This document shows, piece after piece, positions 34,087 through 45,144 of a stretch of 64,000 bases of DNA (position 1 is the stretch's first letter; every line of letters starts with the position of its first letter). Under the pieces are notes generated by a model. The model was not told where the DNA came from and did no database searches. It worked only from the letters and a program-made list of their open reading frames with translations. The stretch comes from Heterohyrax brucei (lineage: Eukaryota > Chordata > Mammalia > Hyracoidea > Procaviidae): assembly GCA_028571685.1 (NCBI GenBank), contig CM053146.1, positions 66,125,431 through 66,189,430 on the forward strand. The letters are read 5' to 3'. A program made the translations under genes and the position numbers.

Positions 34087-34218
34087 TCTGGAAACTCTGG
34101 TGGCATAGTGGCTAAAGGTCAGCAGTTTTAATCTGCCAGGTGCTCCTTGTAAACTCTATGGGGCGGTTCTACTCTGTCCTATAGGGTTACTATGAGTTGG
34201 AATCAACTGAACAGTGAT
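34087..34218 (+). mobile_element. AfroSINE, short form with internal deletion
   Basis: GGTGGCATAGTGGCTAAAGG TCAGCAG joins the A box directly to the B box. About 22 bases (the usual AAGTGCTATGGCTGCTAACC part) are lost. Tail CTATAGGGTTACTATGAGTT is normal. Confidence 0.92.
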
Positions 34219-34450
34219 GAATTTTTATTCCTGATTTATATATGTCTAGGAAACCATATGCATTATAAACCACTAGGGACACAAGCTAAGACAGCAAATA
34301 ATTATGAAAATCAACCAAAAGATCAGCACAGCTTCTAGCATGGTTACCGTGGCACTCTGATGCTCTTATGTCTTAATTGGGAAGTATTTTTCTTCTTCAA
34401 ACATTCAGGTTGAAAGAAAGTAGATCTTGTGCTTTGGGTAATGTTTACCT

Positions 34451-34486
34451 TTTCCTTCTTTCTCTCTTCCTTTTTTTTAGGTGAGC
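34451..34486 (+). promoter_or_regulatory. Recursive-splice-like site (polypyrimidine-AG|GTGAGC)
   Basis: A pyrimidine tract of about 28 bases ends TTTTTTTTAG (AG at 34479-34480) and is followed at once by GTGAGC. A 3' splice site abutting a 5' splice site is the form of a ratchet point in long introns. Whether an intron crosses here is unknown. Confidence 0.3.
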
Positions 34487-35094
34487 AGGAAATCATTATA
34501 CAAGGCCAGTCATGAATATGTGCCATACACAAAACAATTTATCTAGCAAGAGTTCATGGGCAGCTGGATTGGGAAAAAACACATTAATTATCGTTCAGGT
34601 GGAAATGCCCCAATAGACATACCATTTAATTAACAGACAGGCCAGTATTGGAAATGAATAATTTCAGCCGAAGCAGAAAGAGGTGTGTGAGATAAACCCA
34701 TAGGAGATTTAAGGATATTATTATCTGTGGATAAACATAAAAAATACATAAAATATATATCTATCTTTTATTTAATGCAAATCTTACTCCTTAAAATAGT
34801 AAAACAGTACCATAAAGAAAAGAGCCATCTGAACCTTTCCTTTCCCTGTGTTAAAAGTCATCTGTAAGCTGGAAGCTAGTTGTTTTCTTCAGAAACATCC
34901 ATTCCTTTAGAGCCTGGAAAATCCCACTCCTTTGAATTCAAATTCTGAAAAGAGCTAAAAGATACTTTATGTAGCAGATTCTTCCGCCTTGGAAAACCCT
35001 TGAAATCTGTAGCTCTGCCAAGGTTATAAATAGAAGTGATATGGCAGCCGTGAACTGATCATTCTGCTAAATGTGCTCATCCCGTTTGGGATGG

Positions 35095-35183
35095 TTTTAC
35101 AAAGCATGGCGGCAGCTGGGGCAGCGGTGGCCGCCGACACTACCGGGGCTGCTGCCGCTACCGCTGCAAAACGCTTGTGCTAA
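35095..35183 (+). other. CpG-dense GCN-repeat patch with 25-codon alanine-rich frame
   Basis: ATG at 35106 opens a 25-codon frame rich in GCN (starts MAAAGAAVAADTTG, ends AAKRLC, TAA at 35181-35183). About nine CpGs fall in under 100 bases inside an otherwise CpG-poor region. A T-run follows at about 35185-35200. It resembles a first exon or 5' UTR fragment, perhaps a retrocopied or recruited promoter piece. I do not recognise the protein. Confidence 0.35.
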
Positions 35184-36399
35184 TTTTTTTTTTTTTTTTA
35201 TTTCTTTACTGAAGAGAGCTAGGAGATATCTTCCTAAAGCATAAAAATAAAATTAGATTATATCCCAGAGGCTGTTTTCTGGAGCAGTCTGAAAGACAAC
35301 CAAAGAACCTGAAATGAAGTCACGTCTACTCATTCACTCCCTGAAAATAATCCCCAAATCAGACTTCATGGGACTCACTACAGGCTTCACTTGGGGTGCT
35401 GAGACATTGTCAGATTTTGTTCTGATTTTTTAAAATATCAACCTTAAAGAGATACGTCAAATGCTACATTTTTAGTTCAGGGTGGCTGGTGACACACTGG
35501 GCATGGATTGTCATTCCTGTCCTTGGCAATTCTTCACAACCATAGATAAAACAAGATGAGTTCATCTTCAAATTTCAGCTATCTTTTATTTTTATTTTTG
35601 TATTCTTCACCTACATCCATCACCTGTTTTCTTTAACAGCACCAAGGTTCTTCCTTTAGCTCAGTTCTAAAAGCATATATTGAGCACCTATTGCTTGCCT
35701 ATTACTGCACTATATATTTGGAGACAAGAATGGACATTAAAAAAGAAAGAAAGAAAGTAGCCTCTTCAATATAAATTCTCTTTAGCCCTCAACAAGAAAT
35801 CAGGGCAGGGAGAGTTTGGGGAGGAAGTACGAAGTATCCTGAATTCTGTCGCCTCTGGTCAAGCTTCTCCCCATCTTGGAGGTCGTCTCCCTCTGGTTTC
35901 TTCATCAGCATCACAGTCACACCTGAAGGACGATGCTCCCCCTTGTGAGTTTTGACCTCAACGTGAGCAAAACGTTTCCCTCTAGGCCAGCTAAGATAGT
36001 TTCAACCAGTTTCCAAAAGTCCGGGAATTAACATAGGAAAATAAACACTCAGGATGAAGGAACCAAAACAATCTAGACTACAAAGGAGACTGTTTTTGCC
36101 CTGATATTTTCTTTTATTTTTATTTTTTCAGGAAAATGTTTACTTTCAAGAGAATCACATGCAGAGTCCTAAAGACAAAAACAGAACATCCTAGAGCTGC
36201 TCCGGTCACCCCAGCGGAGGTAAGGCTCCTCAGGGCTCCACCTTACTGCTGACCTGCACTCACCCCGAGGAGACCCCTGAGACTCCTCTACGGAGCCCCT
36301 AGGAAGTCTGTAAGTGTGATGTGAAAACAAACTAAAGACCATGTGACAGACACCATCTTAAACATACTTCACGGCCACTGCCTGTCACACGCAGCTCAC

Positions 36400-36830
36400 A
36401 GTCCTTATAAACGCCCTTGATATCGGCGTGCAAAAGCTGGACAATGAATAAGGACGACGGACGAAGAAGCCACGCCTGTGAATTGCAGGCGTGAAAAATA
36501 TCTAATGTAGCACGCACTGCCAGGAGAACGAACATACAGGTCTTGGAGGAAGTACAGTCAGAATGCTCCTCAGAAGCAAGGCTGGCAAGATTTTGTCTTA
36601 AGCACTTTAAACATGTTATCAAGAAGGATTAGGCCCTGAAGATAGATATCATGCTTCAGTAAACAGAGGATGAGTGAAAAAGAGGAAGACTCTCAACAGG
36701 ATAGACCGACACAGTGCCTGCAACTATGGCCTTAAACGGAACAGCTGTGAACGCGGCTCAGGACCAAGCAGTGTTTCATTCTGTTGCACATACGGTCACG
36801 GTGAGTCAGAACATACTCAAAGGCACCCAC
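36400..36830 (+). mobile_element. RTE 3' fragment
   Basis: GCAAAAGCTGGACAATGAAT, GGAGGAAGTACAGTCAGAAT GCTCCTCAGAAGC, CATGTTATCAAGAAGGATTA and the tail CGGTCACGGTGAGTCAGAAC match the end of RTE-3 (about 62165-62560). It retains unusually many CpGs for a repeat here. Confidence 0.85.
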
Positions 36831-36964
36831 AATAAAAGCATGCCAATATAAAATAACCTCAGCCTTCACCTAGCAGTGAAGTGGTATTTAAGAGAGGAAG
36901 TCGTTTCCTAGCTAAAGAGGTTCCCATTCCCGGTTAAGATCATGTGTTAGGAAAGGCAAAATAT

Positions 36965-37018
36965 ACCTACGCACACAAACACACAGACAGACACACAGAC
37001 ACACAGACACACAGACAT
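36965..37018. repeat. (CA)n/(CAGA)n microsatellite
   Basis: ACACACAGACACACAGAC-type repeats at 36970-37016, immediately left of the antisense SINE tail. Confidence 0.9.
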
Positions 37019-37160
37019 GGAATCCATTCCAACTCGTAGCGACCCTAGCAGACGCGACAGAACGGCCCCACAGAGTTTCCGAGGGCCACCTGATGGATTT
37101 CAACTGCCGACCTTTTGGTCAGCAGCCGTGAGTCTTTATCACTACGCCACCAGGGCTTAC
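37019..37160 (-). mobile_element. AfroSINE, short form, antisense, CpG-rich
   Basis: TTCCAACTCGTAGCGACCCT, GACAGAACGGCCCCACAGAG, AACTGCCGACCTTTTGGTCA and ACTACGCCACCAGGGCTTA read as the reverse complement. Several CpGs are intact, so it may be a young copy. Confidence 0.93.
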
Positions 37161-37164
37161 AGTC

Positions 37165-38230
37165 TGAGTTAAAACAAAATGGAACAAGTCAGTGTCAAAA
37201 CGTTTTCAAAACCGAAAGTGAGTAAATTATTAAATGAGTAAATGTTGGAATGATGAGAAGCAAGGCATCAATATTGCCTGGAGTAATCAGTGAGTAGCTG
37301 CAAAGAGCAGTTTGGACTTCAGATGGACCCTCGTTGAGGAATTTAGATTAGACAGATGGAAAGAAAGGGAAGGGAATTCCTGGCAAGTTTCTGTCAAACC
37401 AGAGTATATTCTCCAGGAAGTATTTGTGTTCTGAGGAATAAATGAATCACTCTGTCTCAACTTAACTTAGAAGCTAAACTTCTAAGAAGACAGTTTCACT
37501 AAAGTCTTGTTAGAGGAGATATTTTTCCCCCTGAGAGAATGTAGGTGGAGCTTCACTAATCTCTTTGAGCAACCCAGAGTCACCACCACTCTCCATGTGC
37601 TAACATCTCTGCCCAAGGGCAGTTTGGGAAGAAATCCAGAAAGCCTACTGGTCTGCATTCCAATGTGTTGCAATAATAATTTTGAAACACTATTTTCCTT
37701 CCTACTTTTGTCTATCTTAGTCCCCTATCCCAGGCATGAACCTGTCTGTCCTAAGCCTGACAAAGAGGGTAGGATCACAGCAAGTGGGAAAGAAGAGTCT
37801 TTCCTTGCCTTTTGACTTACAAAAGTATAGGTGAAAAAAACTGGAAGAAAATAGGATGCCTCCTGGAAGGTTGCCTTCATCCATACTCCCACCTCTCATC
37901 CTTTCTTCCTCTCAGAGCTAGAAAGAATTCTCAAAATCTGGAGACGAATGGACAGAGTTAAGCAAGGTAAAAGGTCCTAGAAGAGAGCGATTCAAAGGTA
38001 CCTCAAGAACAAGGGGAGAACCAAGTTCCACAGCCAGCCAAGCCTTCACTTGCGCAATTATGCGCGTTAAGGGCTGTGCTATCTGTCCTTCCCAATGACA
38101 AGCAGAGAGGACTTCCCTTTTATTACGTTTGTTACTGTGGCCATTGACTCGCTTGCACCCTGAGATGTTTCTCTGTTCCCTTCTTCCAAATAACCAAATG
38201 CAGGCAACCATGTTGGTTCTGACTTGAATG
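37165..38230. other. Unique DNA, no gene seen
   Basis: Open frames at 37507-37815 and 37918-38400 (minus) show no family resemblance. The latter runs into a MER5A-like repeat, which argues against coding. Confidence 0.5.
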
Positions 38231-38231
38231 T

Positions 38232-38412
38232 ATATCGCAATCATTTGAAATCTTGTTAAAACACAGATGGGTGGGCCAGTCTCCACCTCCAGAGGTTCTG
38301 ATTCAATAGGTGGGGAGTGGGGCCTGAGGACTGATGTTACCAACAAGTTGCCAAAGCAATTCTGAAACCTCAGGTCCAATGAGCACTCTTGGAGAAGCAC
38401 AGCCTTAGGAAC
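38232..38412 (+). repeat. MER5A-like hAT MITE
   Basis: AATCTTGTTAAAACACAGAT, AGAGGTTCTGATTCAATAGG, GGGGCCTGAGGACTGATGTT and CTCTTGGAGAAGCAC follow the MER5A order. Confidence 0.75.
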
Positions 38413-38419
38413 TACTGAA

Positions 38420-38980
38420 AGACCTTCACAAGCACAGAGAAAGGAAACAGGATTCTACACACCTGTATTTTAGTGCAAGGAAAGGAAAAGAAAGTTCCTA
38501 TATTTGAACTTTGGGGACTAAACAGAACCAGTTTAAGATATACCCTGAGTTTTAGCTGTGACACAACATACTTAAAAAACAGTTTGAAAACTTTGATGTG
38601 ATATCCCTGCATTTGGAAAACTACATTGCCGTCTGGGTGTGCTTGGTCTACCCAGTTGTATTAGGAAACTTTTGCCTCAGAAATTCTCTGCATGGGTCAC
38701 ATTGGAGAATGGACTCTTAGGGTACTCAGGTGTATGGTGACTCACAGAGCTGCTTCCCCCCAAACAAGACACATGCTCACTGGGGGCCTGACGTCTTTGT
38801 AACTACGAAGTGTTCAGTTAAGCTCTAGGATCTAGGTCTCCCTTTCACTGGCGTTTTTAAATGACTACCATATACGTTTAATTTCAATTCCAAGTATTGA
38901 TGTTTGTGCTACCTCATTTATGAATCAAAATACTAGACAACAGTTGATTAAACAAGCCCTGGAGTAAAACAGCTTGAGTT
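38420..38980. other. Unique DNA, no gene seen
   Basis: No repeat or reading frame worth naming. Confidence 0.5.
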
Positions 38981-38984
38981 TATA

Positions 38985-39480
38985 TTGTAAAGGTGCTATT
39001 ACAAATGTCATGACCTTAGCTCCATGTCTTAATCTCTCTGTCCCTCAGTTTCCTTATGTAAAAAAAAAAAAATGAGGATTGCACATATCTCATAGTCTGC
39101 CAGAAAAAAACAAATCTGTCTTGGAAGGAGTACAACCAGAATGCTCCTTAGAAGCAAGGATGGAAAGACTTCACCTCATGTTTTTCGGACATGTTATCAA
39201 GAAGGCTGGGTCCCTGGAGAAGGACATCGTTCTTGGTAAGCTAGAGGGTCAACCAAGAAGAGGAAGATCCTCTGTAAGATGGACCGACAGAGTGGCTGCA
39301 ACAATGGGATCGAACACAGAAATAACCGTGAGGATGGAGGAGGGCCGGGCAGTACTCCGTTCCATTTTGCAAGGGCTTGCTGAGTCCAACAGGACTTAAT
39401 GACACCTAAAAACAGCAACATAGTTGTGAAGATTCAATGACTGTTGCTAAAGCGTTTGTCAGGGGACTGGCTAGTAGAGC
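38985..39480 (-). repeat. MIR SINE, antisense, split by an RTE end
   Basis: CATGACCTTAGCTCCATGTC TTAATCTC, CCTCAGTTTCCTTATG, then after the RTE piece TTGTGAAGATTCAATGA, which is MIR continuing. Confidence 0.65.
39096..39418 (+). mobile_element. RTE 3' fragment, young-looking, inside a MIR
   Basis: A 323-bp RTE end with an open C-terminal frame (within 39079-39399): VQPECSLEARMERLHLMFFG, LEKDIVLGKLEGQPRRGR, VRWTDRV. The stop TAA is in the tail. CATAG on each side (39091-39095, 39419-39423) fits a short target duplication. Typical 5'-truncated RTE insertion. Confidence 0.88.
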
Positions 39481-39484
39481 ATAA

Positions 39485-41035
39485 ACATTCCTACTTACTA
39501 TTATGTATTACAGCACTTAATATAATACTCACATAATTAAGTCTTCTATAAATGCTTTCTGACTAGTTAATCACCAAATTTTGAGAGTCCCAAAAGTGAA
39601 TTGACTGTCAACCCCACCTTGGTTCCCATCCTCACTCCTTGGCATGACCAAGCATTTGCTCTCTGGTTTATACTGCCTGAGACCTAAACATGTGTCTCCA
39701 GAGTAAGCCAGAATGTCCTGACTCTGCTAATGAAATTTAAAGAATGCCAGGTAGCAGGCCACTGTTGTTAAGGGTAAGGACAAGGAAAGACAAGCTCCTG
39801 GAGATATGGTCCCAGTTGGCATTCAAATCCTCCAGTATTTTCAGCTCCCGCTTAATCTTGAGCTGTGCCTTTGTTAGGATTAAAAATAAAAATAGAAAAT
39901 GCCAAGCTGTCTCGTGCAAACCAGCCTCTCAGTAAGCTATATAGGCACTTCCTGGTTACCAGTGATATGAGAATAATCTTTAAACCATTTCCATTTCTGG
40001 TCCCAGCTGGAAACAGGAAACGCATGGGATACAGCTTTAAACAACAACAAAGGGACCAAAAGATAAACCAAATTGTCCCAGAGTTCAGAACAGGTTTATG
40101 CTAAGTTTTAGAAGGTTCAGATTTAGCAAATCCTCCCCCAGTTTCTGCCATTCCAGAAATTCCTTTTGGGGGTGTTGGGGGCGGAGGCGGGAGTGAAGGT
40201 TGGCACTAAATTGCACAGCACTGCCATCTTCAGGGCGAGAGGGGAAAATTCCTCAGGGTCAGTTAAAGAAATATTTCCCTAACTCTTCATTTAAATATAA
40301 TCAGATGGTTAAAAATTTGACAGCAGACAGACTGGAACAGATTTTTCCACTGTTTCCAATGTTTGAGAAGTCAGCAGACACAGCTTTTTTGTGGTGTGTG
40401 CACATTTTTAAAAAATATTTGCTGATTGAAAAGCCATTTACAATAAATAGGAAAGTTTAAATAACTCATACTGCATTGCCAAATGATGGGAGTAACACAG
40501 ACACAAACATATTGTTCTGAAAAAAAAAATCCTTAAAAAGAAAAGTATGAATCGAATGATTTAGAAGTGCTGTTTGAACAGATGGTGTGATTAACAACTA
40601 GCGTGTTAGCCATCTCAGGAGCTTGCAGAGAAGTAAACAAATGCAAGAGGAAAAAATCACTTTATTCCCAGGAAGAGTGTTTAATTCATTTCATTAGGGA
40701 AATTTGAAAGTCTTCTTTTTGGAAAACTGACTATTCCTGGGGGATATTGGGACTAAGGAGTGAAAAGAGGCTTTTTTTTTTTTTTTGGATAAATACGGTA
40801 TGTGGTGCTCTCTCTACCTAGAGCCCAGGATGAGAGTAGGGAGAGGCTGAGGCTATTTTCATCCGGAATGCCGGAGTCAAGCACTGCAGCGGAGAACACA
40901 GTAGCCTGAAACAAGAGGGCCAGGTTCGCGGTCCGGCTCTGGCATTGGCTGCTCACGTCTTTGAGGTTGTCTTTGCTCTCTCTGGACCTCAGCTTCTTTG
41001 TTTGTCTGGAGTGCGAACCAGATGAGCTGTACAGC
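39485..41035. other. Unique DNA, no gene seen
   Basis: A short G-rich stretch at 40168-40197 (runs of five, five and three G). A poly-T run at about 40772-40786. Open frames at 39744-40460 and 40753-41073 have no recognisable content. Confidence 0.45.
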
Positions 41036-41039
41036 TGTG

Positions 41040-41195
41040 CTTGGAAAACTTTAATATACACTGGGGATCTCATTAAAATGCAAATTCTAACTCAGTAGGC
41101 CTGGGTAGGGTCTGAGGGTGTGAATTTCATACAGGCTCCCAGGTAATTCTCATAGTGCTGATCCTCAGACCACATGTGTACTTGCAAAGCTCTGA
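41040..41195 (+). repeat. MER5A-like hAT MITE
   Basis: CATTAAAATGCAAATTCTAA CTCAGTAGG, GGTAGGGTCTGAGGGTGTGA and CCTCAGACCACATGTGTACT match the family order. Confidence 0.75.
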
Positions 41196-41479
41196 AATTC
41201 CTGCCAGTGGCGACACTCTGTCATTCTCTGGTACATTAGGTGCTGCTCAGAGCAAGGTAAGCCGATCTAGCACCTGGCATCCCACGTTCTATGACTCAGA
41301 AATGCGTATGAATAAAAGTGTATGACAAACATGCTAAGAACCGCGTATTGAATCGATTTTAAAAGCAAGTATTTATTTACATTATATAACTAACAATCAG
41401 AATTGAATTTTGAGCAGGGTAGGTGAGGAGGTGTTCCTGGGAATTAGAGGTGGATACCAAATATATACCGAGCAGTATC

Positions 41480-42350
41480 CACACGGGCTGTTGGACTGAA
41501 CGCGAGACTTCATCAGAATTAAAACTTTTGCTCTATAAAAGACACTATTAAAAGAACAAAAAGACAGGCTATGAACTAGGAGAAAATGTTTGCAAATCAC
41601 GCATCTGACAAAGGATTGTACCCAGGATATATAAAGAATTCTCACAATTCAACAACAGGCTACAAACCAATTTAAAAATACCAGCAACGATACCCAGTGC
41701 TGTTGAGGACATGGAGAAACTGCATCACTCATACATTACTGGTAGGGATGTAAAATTACCACTCTGAAAAAGTTTTGAGATTGTTTTTAAGAAGTTAAGT
41801 ACACCCTTACACTGTGATCAAGAAATCCCACTCCTGTGTATTCACACTATAGAAATAAAAACTTAGGTTCACACAATAACTTGCACAGAGTGTTTATAGC
41901 AACTCGGTTCACAAAAAGTTGAGAGATGTCTCAAACATCCTTCCGTACACGAAAGAATAAAGAAGACGCAGTACATCCATATAATGGAATATTATTCAAA
42001 AATAAAAATGAACTATTGATACATGCTACAACATGATCATATCTCAAAGGCATTATATACTGAGTAAAAGAAACCAGTCTTAAAATAAATTTTTATACTG
42101 TGTTATTCCATTTATGCTCTTGAGAAGACAAGACTATACTGACCAAAAAAAAAAAAAGATCAGTGGTTGCCAGGGATTAGAGTAGGTTGTCTTTCAGATA
42201 TGAGTGTAAAAGACAGGTATTTAGGGGAAAATGTAACTGTTTCACATTGTGATTGTGATGCCAGTCACACAAATTGATGCATGTGTTAATATTAGTAGAA
42301 CTGTATACCAAAGAAGAGTCCATTTTACTCAATATTAATTAATCTGTTTC
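41480..42350 (+). mobile_element. Old L1M 3' region
   Basis: ORF2 end and 3' UTR: AGACAGGCTATGAACTAGGA GAAAATG, GACAAAGGATTGTACCCAGG, CATATAATGGAATATTATTC, AGTGGTTGCCAGGGATTAG. Fully decayed. Confidence 0.85.
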
Positions 42351-42377
42351 TAAACCGATCCTGCAAACCCTAGTGAG

Positions 42378-42532
42378 GAAACCCTAGTGATGTAGTGGTT
42401 ACGTGCTATTGCTGCTAACCAAGAGGTTGGCAGTTCAAATCCAGCAGGCACTCCTTGGAAACTCTACAGGGCAGTTCTACTCTTTTCCATACAGTCCCTG
42501 TGAGTAGGCATCAACTGGATGGCACTGGGTTT
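42378..42532 (+). mobile_element. AfroSINE, short form
   Basis: Head AACCCTAGTGATGTAGTGGT, B box GGCAGTTCAAATCCAGC, middle CTCCTTGGAAACTCTACAGG. AAACCCTAGTGA is repeated just upstream (about 42366-42377). Confidence 0.94.
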
Positions 42533-42539
42533 GGTTTTT

Positions 42540-43376
42540 TTGTGAAAATACTGAAGAGTCTGGTTTCTTCTTAAAGCTCTCATTAGAAGGGAGTTTTTGG
42601 AAGCCTGATTAATCATGTGAATGTTTTCCAGCCGCCACTAAACCTCTGTAGCAGTGAATTTTCAGGTTTAGCTGTCACTTTTCTGTCTTTTCATACAGCT
42701 TTGAAAGATATTTATGTATTTTAGTCCCAACAGCTGATCATTTTATGTTCATAGTATTCTTTCTCTTTCTGGTAATTTATAAAATGTCAGACAAGTCTTT
42801 TCCTACAAGTTAGGGCCCAACCCTTAACAAGTCAGCAGTGAGAAGACACTGACTCACTCTTGACGAGACCTTGCCCTCCAAGAAACTCAATATTTTTATA
42901 AAAGTAAACTGAATCAGTTGATTTCCCACTGCTTATACCAGATAATACTCTCTTAGAAATTTCATGCAAAGAACATATACTAACAATTCCTTTTGAAAAA
43001 AAGGAAGAAAAAGACAGCAAGAAAGATGAATGGCTAGCAATTACAAGAAGTTACTCAAAAGCACTGGTATTTTAAGAACTGCAAAGTAAGATGACTTTAA
43101 CCTATCAACTTTGTACAGATTAAAATAGAATAATGATATCTGGTGTTGAGCAAGGTACAGGGAAGTGGGAAGAACAGACAAACCAACTCACCCTTCAAGA
43201 GTCTAATTTGGTGGTATGTATGTAACAAAAGCCTTTAAAATGTGTGTGCTGTTTGGCCTGGCAATGGAACTTCTAGGAATTTATTCTAAGAAATAATCAA
43301 GCAAGGTTGTACACTTTAACATTGTTTTTAAGAGTGAAATTTTGAGTGCCAGAGCCCTCAGATTCCTTCCAAAATG
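42540..43376. other. Unique DNA, no gene seen
   Basis: No repeat recognised apart from a possible L1-like phrase near 43250-43310 (GGCAATGGAACTTCTAGGAA TTTATTC). Not enough to annotate. Confidence 0.4.
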
Positions 43377-43381
43377 AAGAT

Positions 43382-43797
43382 TATCATGCATTGAATTGTG
43401 TTCCCCAAAAATGTGTGTAGCAATTTGCGTAGGTCATGATTCCTAGTATTGTGTGACATTTCAAAATGTGTAAGATTGCATTGTGCCTTGAGGCAATCTC
43501 TTCAGATACAAAGGAAAGGAAAGCAAGTGGGGAGCTGGGGACCTCCTACCACTAAGAAGCAATGCTAGAAGCAGAGTGCATCCCGCTTCCTGGGGTCCCC
43601 TGCGCCTCTGAAGCTTATCCAGGCGAAAACTGGCAACAAGGACCTTCCTCCAGAGCCAACAGAAAGAAGACTTCCCCTGGAAATGACACCCTAAACTTAG
43701 ACTTGTGGCCTACTGGACTGTGACAAAATAAAATTTTTCTTTTTAAAGCCATTCATTTGTGGTATTTCTATTACAGCAGCACTAGATGACTAAAACA
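43382..43797 (+). mobile_element. Solo LTR of the 13189 family, sense, internally deleted
   Basis: Begins TATCATGCATTGAATTGTGT (original TG lost) and ends AGATGACTAAAACA. It holds a polyadenylation signal (GACAAAATAAAATTTTTC). AAGAT (43377-43381) and AAGAC (43798-43802) flank it, a 5-bp duplication with one change. Confidence 0.82.
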
Positions 43798-44051
43798 AAG
43801 ACAATCTATCATTCTATGATGTGCTAGATCCCACACAAAACATAATATTATTCTTCAAAGGTATATATGATTTGAAATATGTATGAATATGAATAAAGAA
43901 CCTCTGGAGAACAAAACATTGATTTTAAAAGCAAATAAAATATTTAAATTACATAACAGTACAATCTACATATCAAAATAGTAAATCAGTTAGATCAACT
44001 ACACAATGTCCAGATAAAACAGACGTTAAAAATAATGTGTATCTATTTATT

Positions 44052-44262
44052 GAGGAGCCCTGATGGTATATTGGTTAAGCATTCATTTGTTAACTGAAAG
44101 GTCAGTGGTTCAAACTTGCCAGCTGCTCAGTGGGGGAAAGATACAGCAGCCTGCTTCATTAAAGATGTATACCTTTAGAAACTCATGGGGTACTTCTACT
44201 CTATCCTATAGGGTCAATATGAGTTGGAATCAACTCAACGGCAATGGATTTCTTTTGGTTTG
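44052..44262 (+). mobile_element. AfroSINE, long form
   Basis: Head CCTGATGGTATATTGGTTAA, B box GGTCAGTGGTTCAAACTTG, long-form insert AGATACAGCAGCCTGCTTCA, tail ATAGGGTCAATATGAGTTGG. Confidence 0.93.
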
Positions 44263-44264
44263 AG

Positions 44265-44689
44265 ATCTATACTTATTGACATGGAGAGATTTGCATTTCA
44301 TATTTCTTAAGTGAAAAAGGCAGACTAAAATAATACTATCTCTTTTTTATATAAAATATATGAAAGAAAGAAAAGGCATGCATAGGGGAAAATCTGTCAG
44401 AATACACTCCACAACAGTTCTGTGATTACTGATAGGCAGTAAGATAACATTTTTATTTTCATCTGTATGCTTTTCTGTATTTCCTACTTTCTTTAATGAA
44501 GTTATGCTACATTTATAATTTCAAAAAAATGTTGAATATTGAAGACTATTTCTAGAAATTATTGGCAGACTAATCAGAGAAAATTTCCTTATATTAATGT
44601 GATTGCTTTTCTTTTTCAGAAGGTCATTCTTTTGGGGTGTTTGAGACCCTTGTTTCACTACAGACTCAGCAGGCAATGAGAGCAGGAAC
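44265..44689. other. Unique AT-rich DNA, no gene seen
   Basis: No recognisable repeat or reading frame. Confidence 0.5.
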
Positions 44690-45143
44690 TGTTTTAGTCA
44701 CCTGGTACTGCTCCAACAGAAAATACCATGAGTGGAGGGTTTCATGAAGAGAATGTTTATCGTCACGGTCTGTAAGCCACCAATTCATTTATGAGTTATA
44801 GTTCAATTCAGTAATAGAAATTATCACAGTCCAGTAGGCTGAGTCCAAATTCAAGAAGAGCATCTCCGCACAGGAACCTCAGATCCGAAGGACCTACTCT
44901 GCTCTTGATGCTGCCTTCTTGGTGGTACAAGCTTCCCAACCTACTCCACTCACTTCTCTCCCTTACATCCCACAGCTAGTAACTTGAGTCCTGCCCCACC
45001 AACACAACTGCTATCTATTTTCTGTCATCAACATTATAGAGGCAGGATTCACAACAGATGGCAAGAATGGCACTGTGTTGGAACTCATAGCTGAGTCAAA
45101 TAAATACGTACGTTTTGGGGGGGATACAATACAACCCATGATA
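44690..45143 (-). mobile_element. Solo LTR of the 13189 family, antisense
   Basis: Starts TGTTTTAGTCACCTGGTACT and ends AACCCATGATA. Shared text includes CTCCGCACAGGAACCTCAGA. Target duplication not recognisable. Confidence 0.78.
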
Positions 45144-45144
45144 G

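Larger units (their letters stand above)
34220..36395. other. Unique DNA with two noted small features
   Basis: No repeat that I recognise. 34540-34750 carries TTAATTAAC and ATTAATTATC words in slowly decaying-looking sequence. A short (AAAG)n is at 35741-35757. The splice-like motif (34451-34486) and CpG-dense patch (35095-35183) are listed separately. Confidence 0.45.

Noticed and set aside
37918-38400. 160-codon minus-strand open frame
   Set aside because: About a third of it is the antisense of a MER5A-like repeat; no protein family recognised.
40168-40197. G-quadruplex
   Set aside because: Only three runs of three or more G are clear; too weak to call.
43250-43310. Another L1 fragment
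   Set aside because: One short phrase resembles an L1 3' region but nothing around it supports it.
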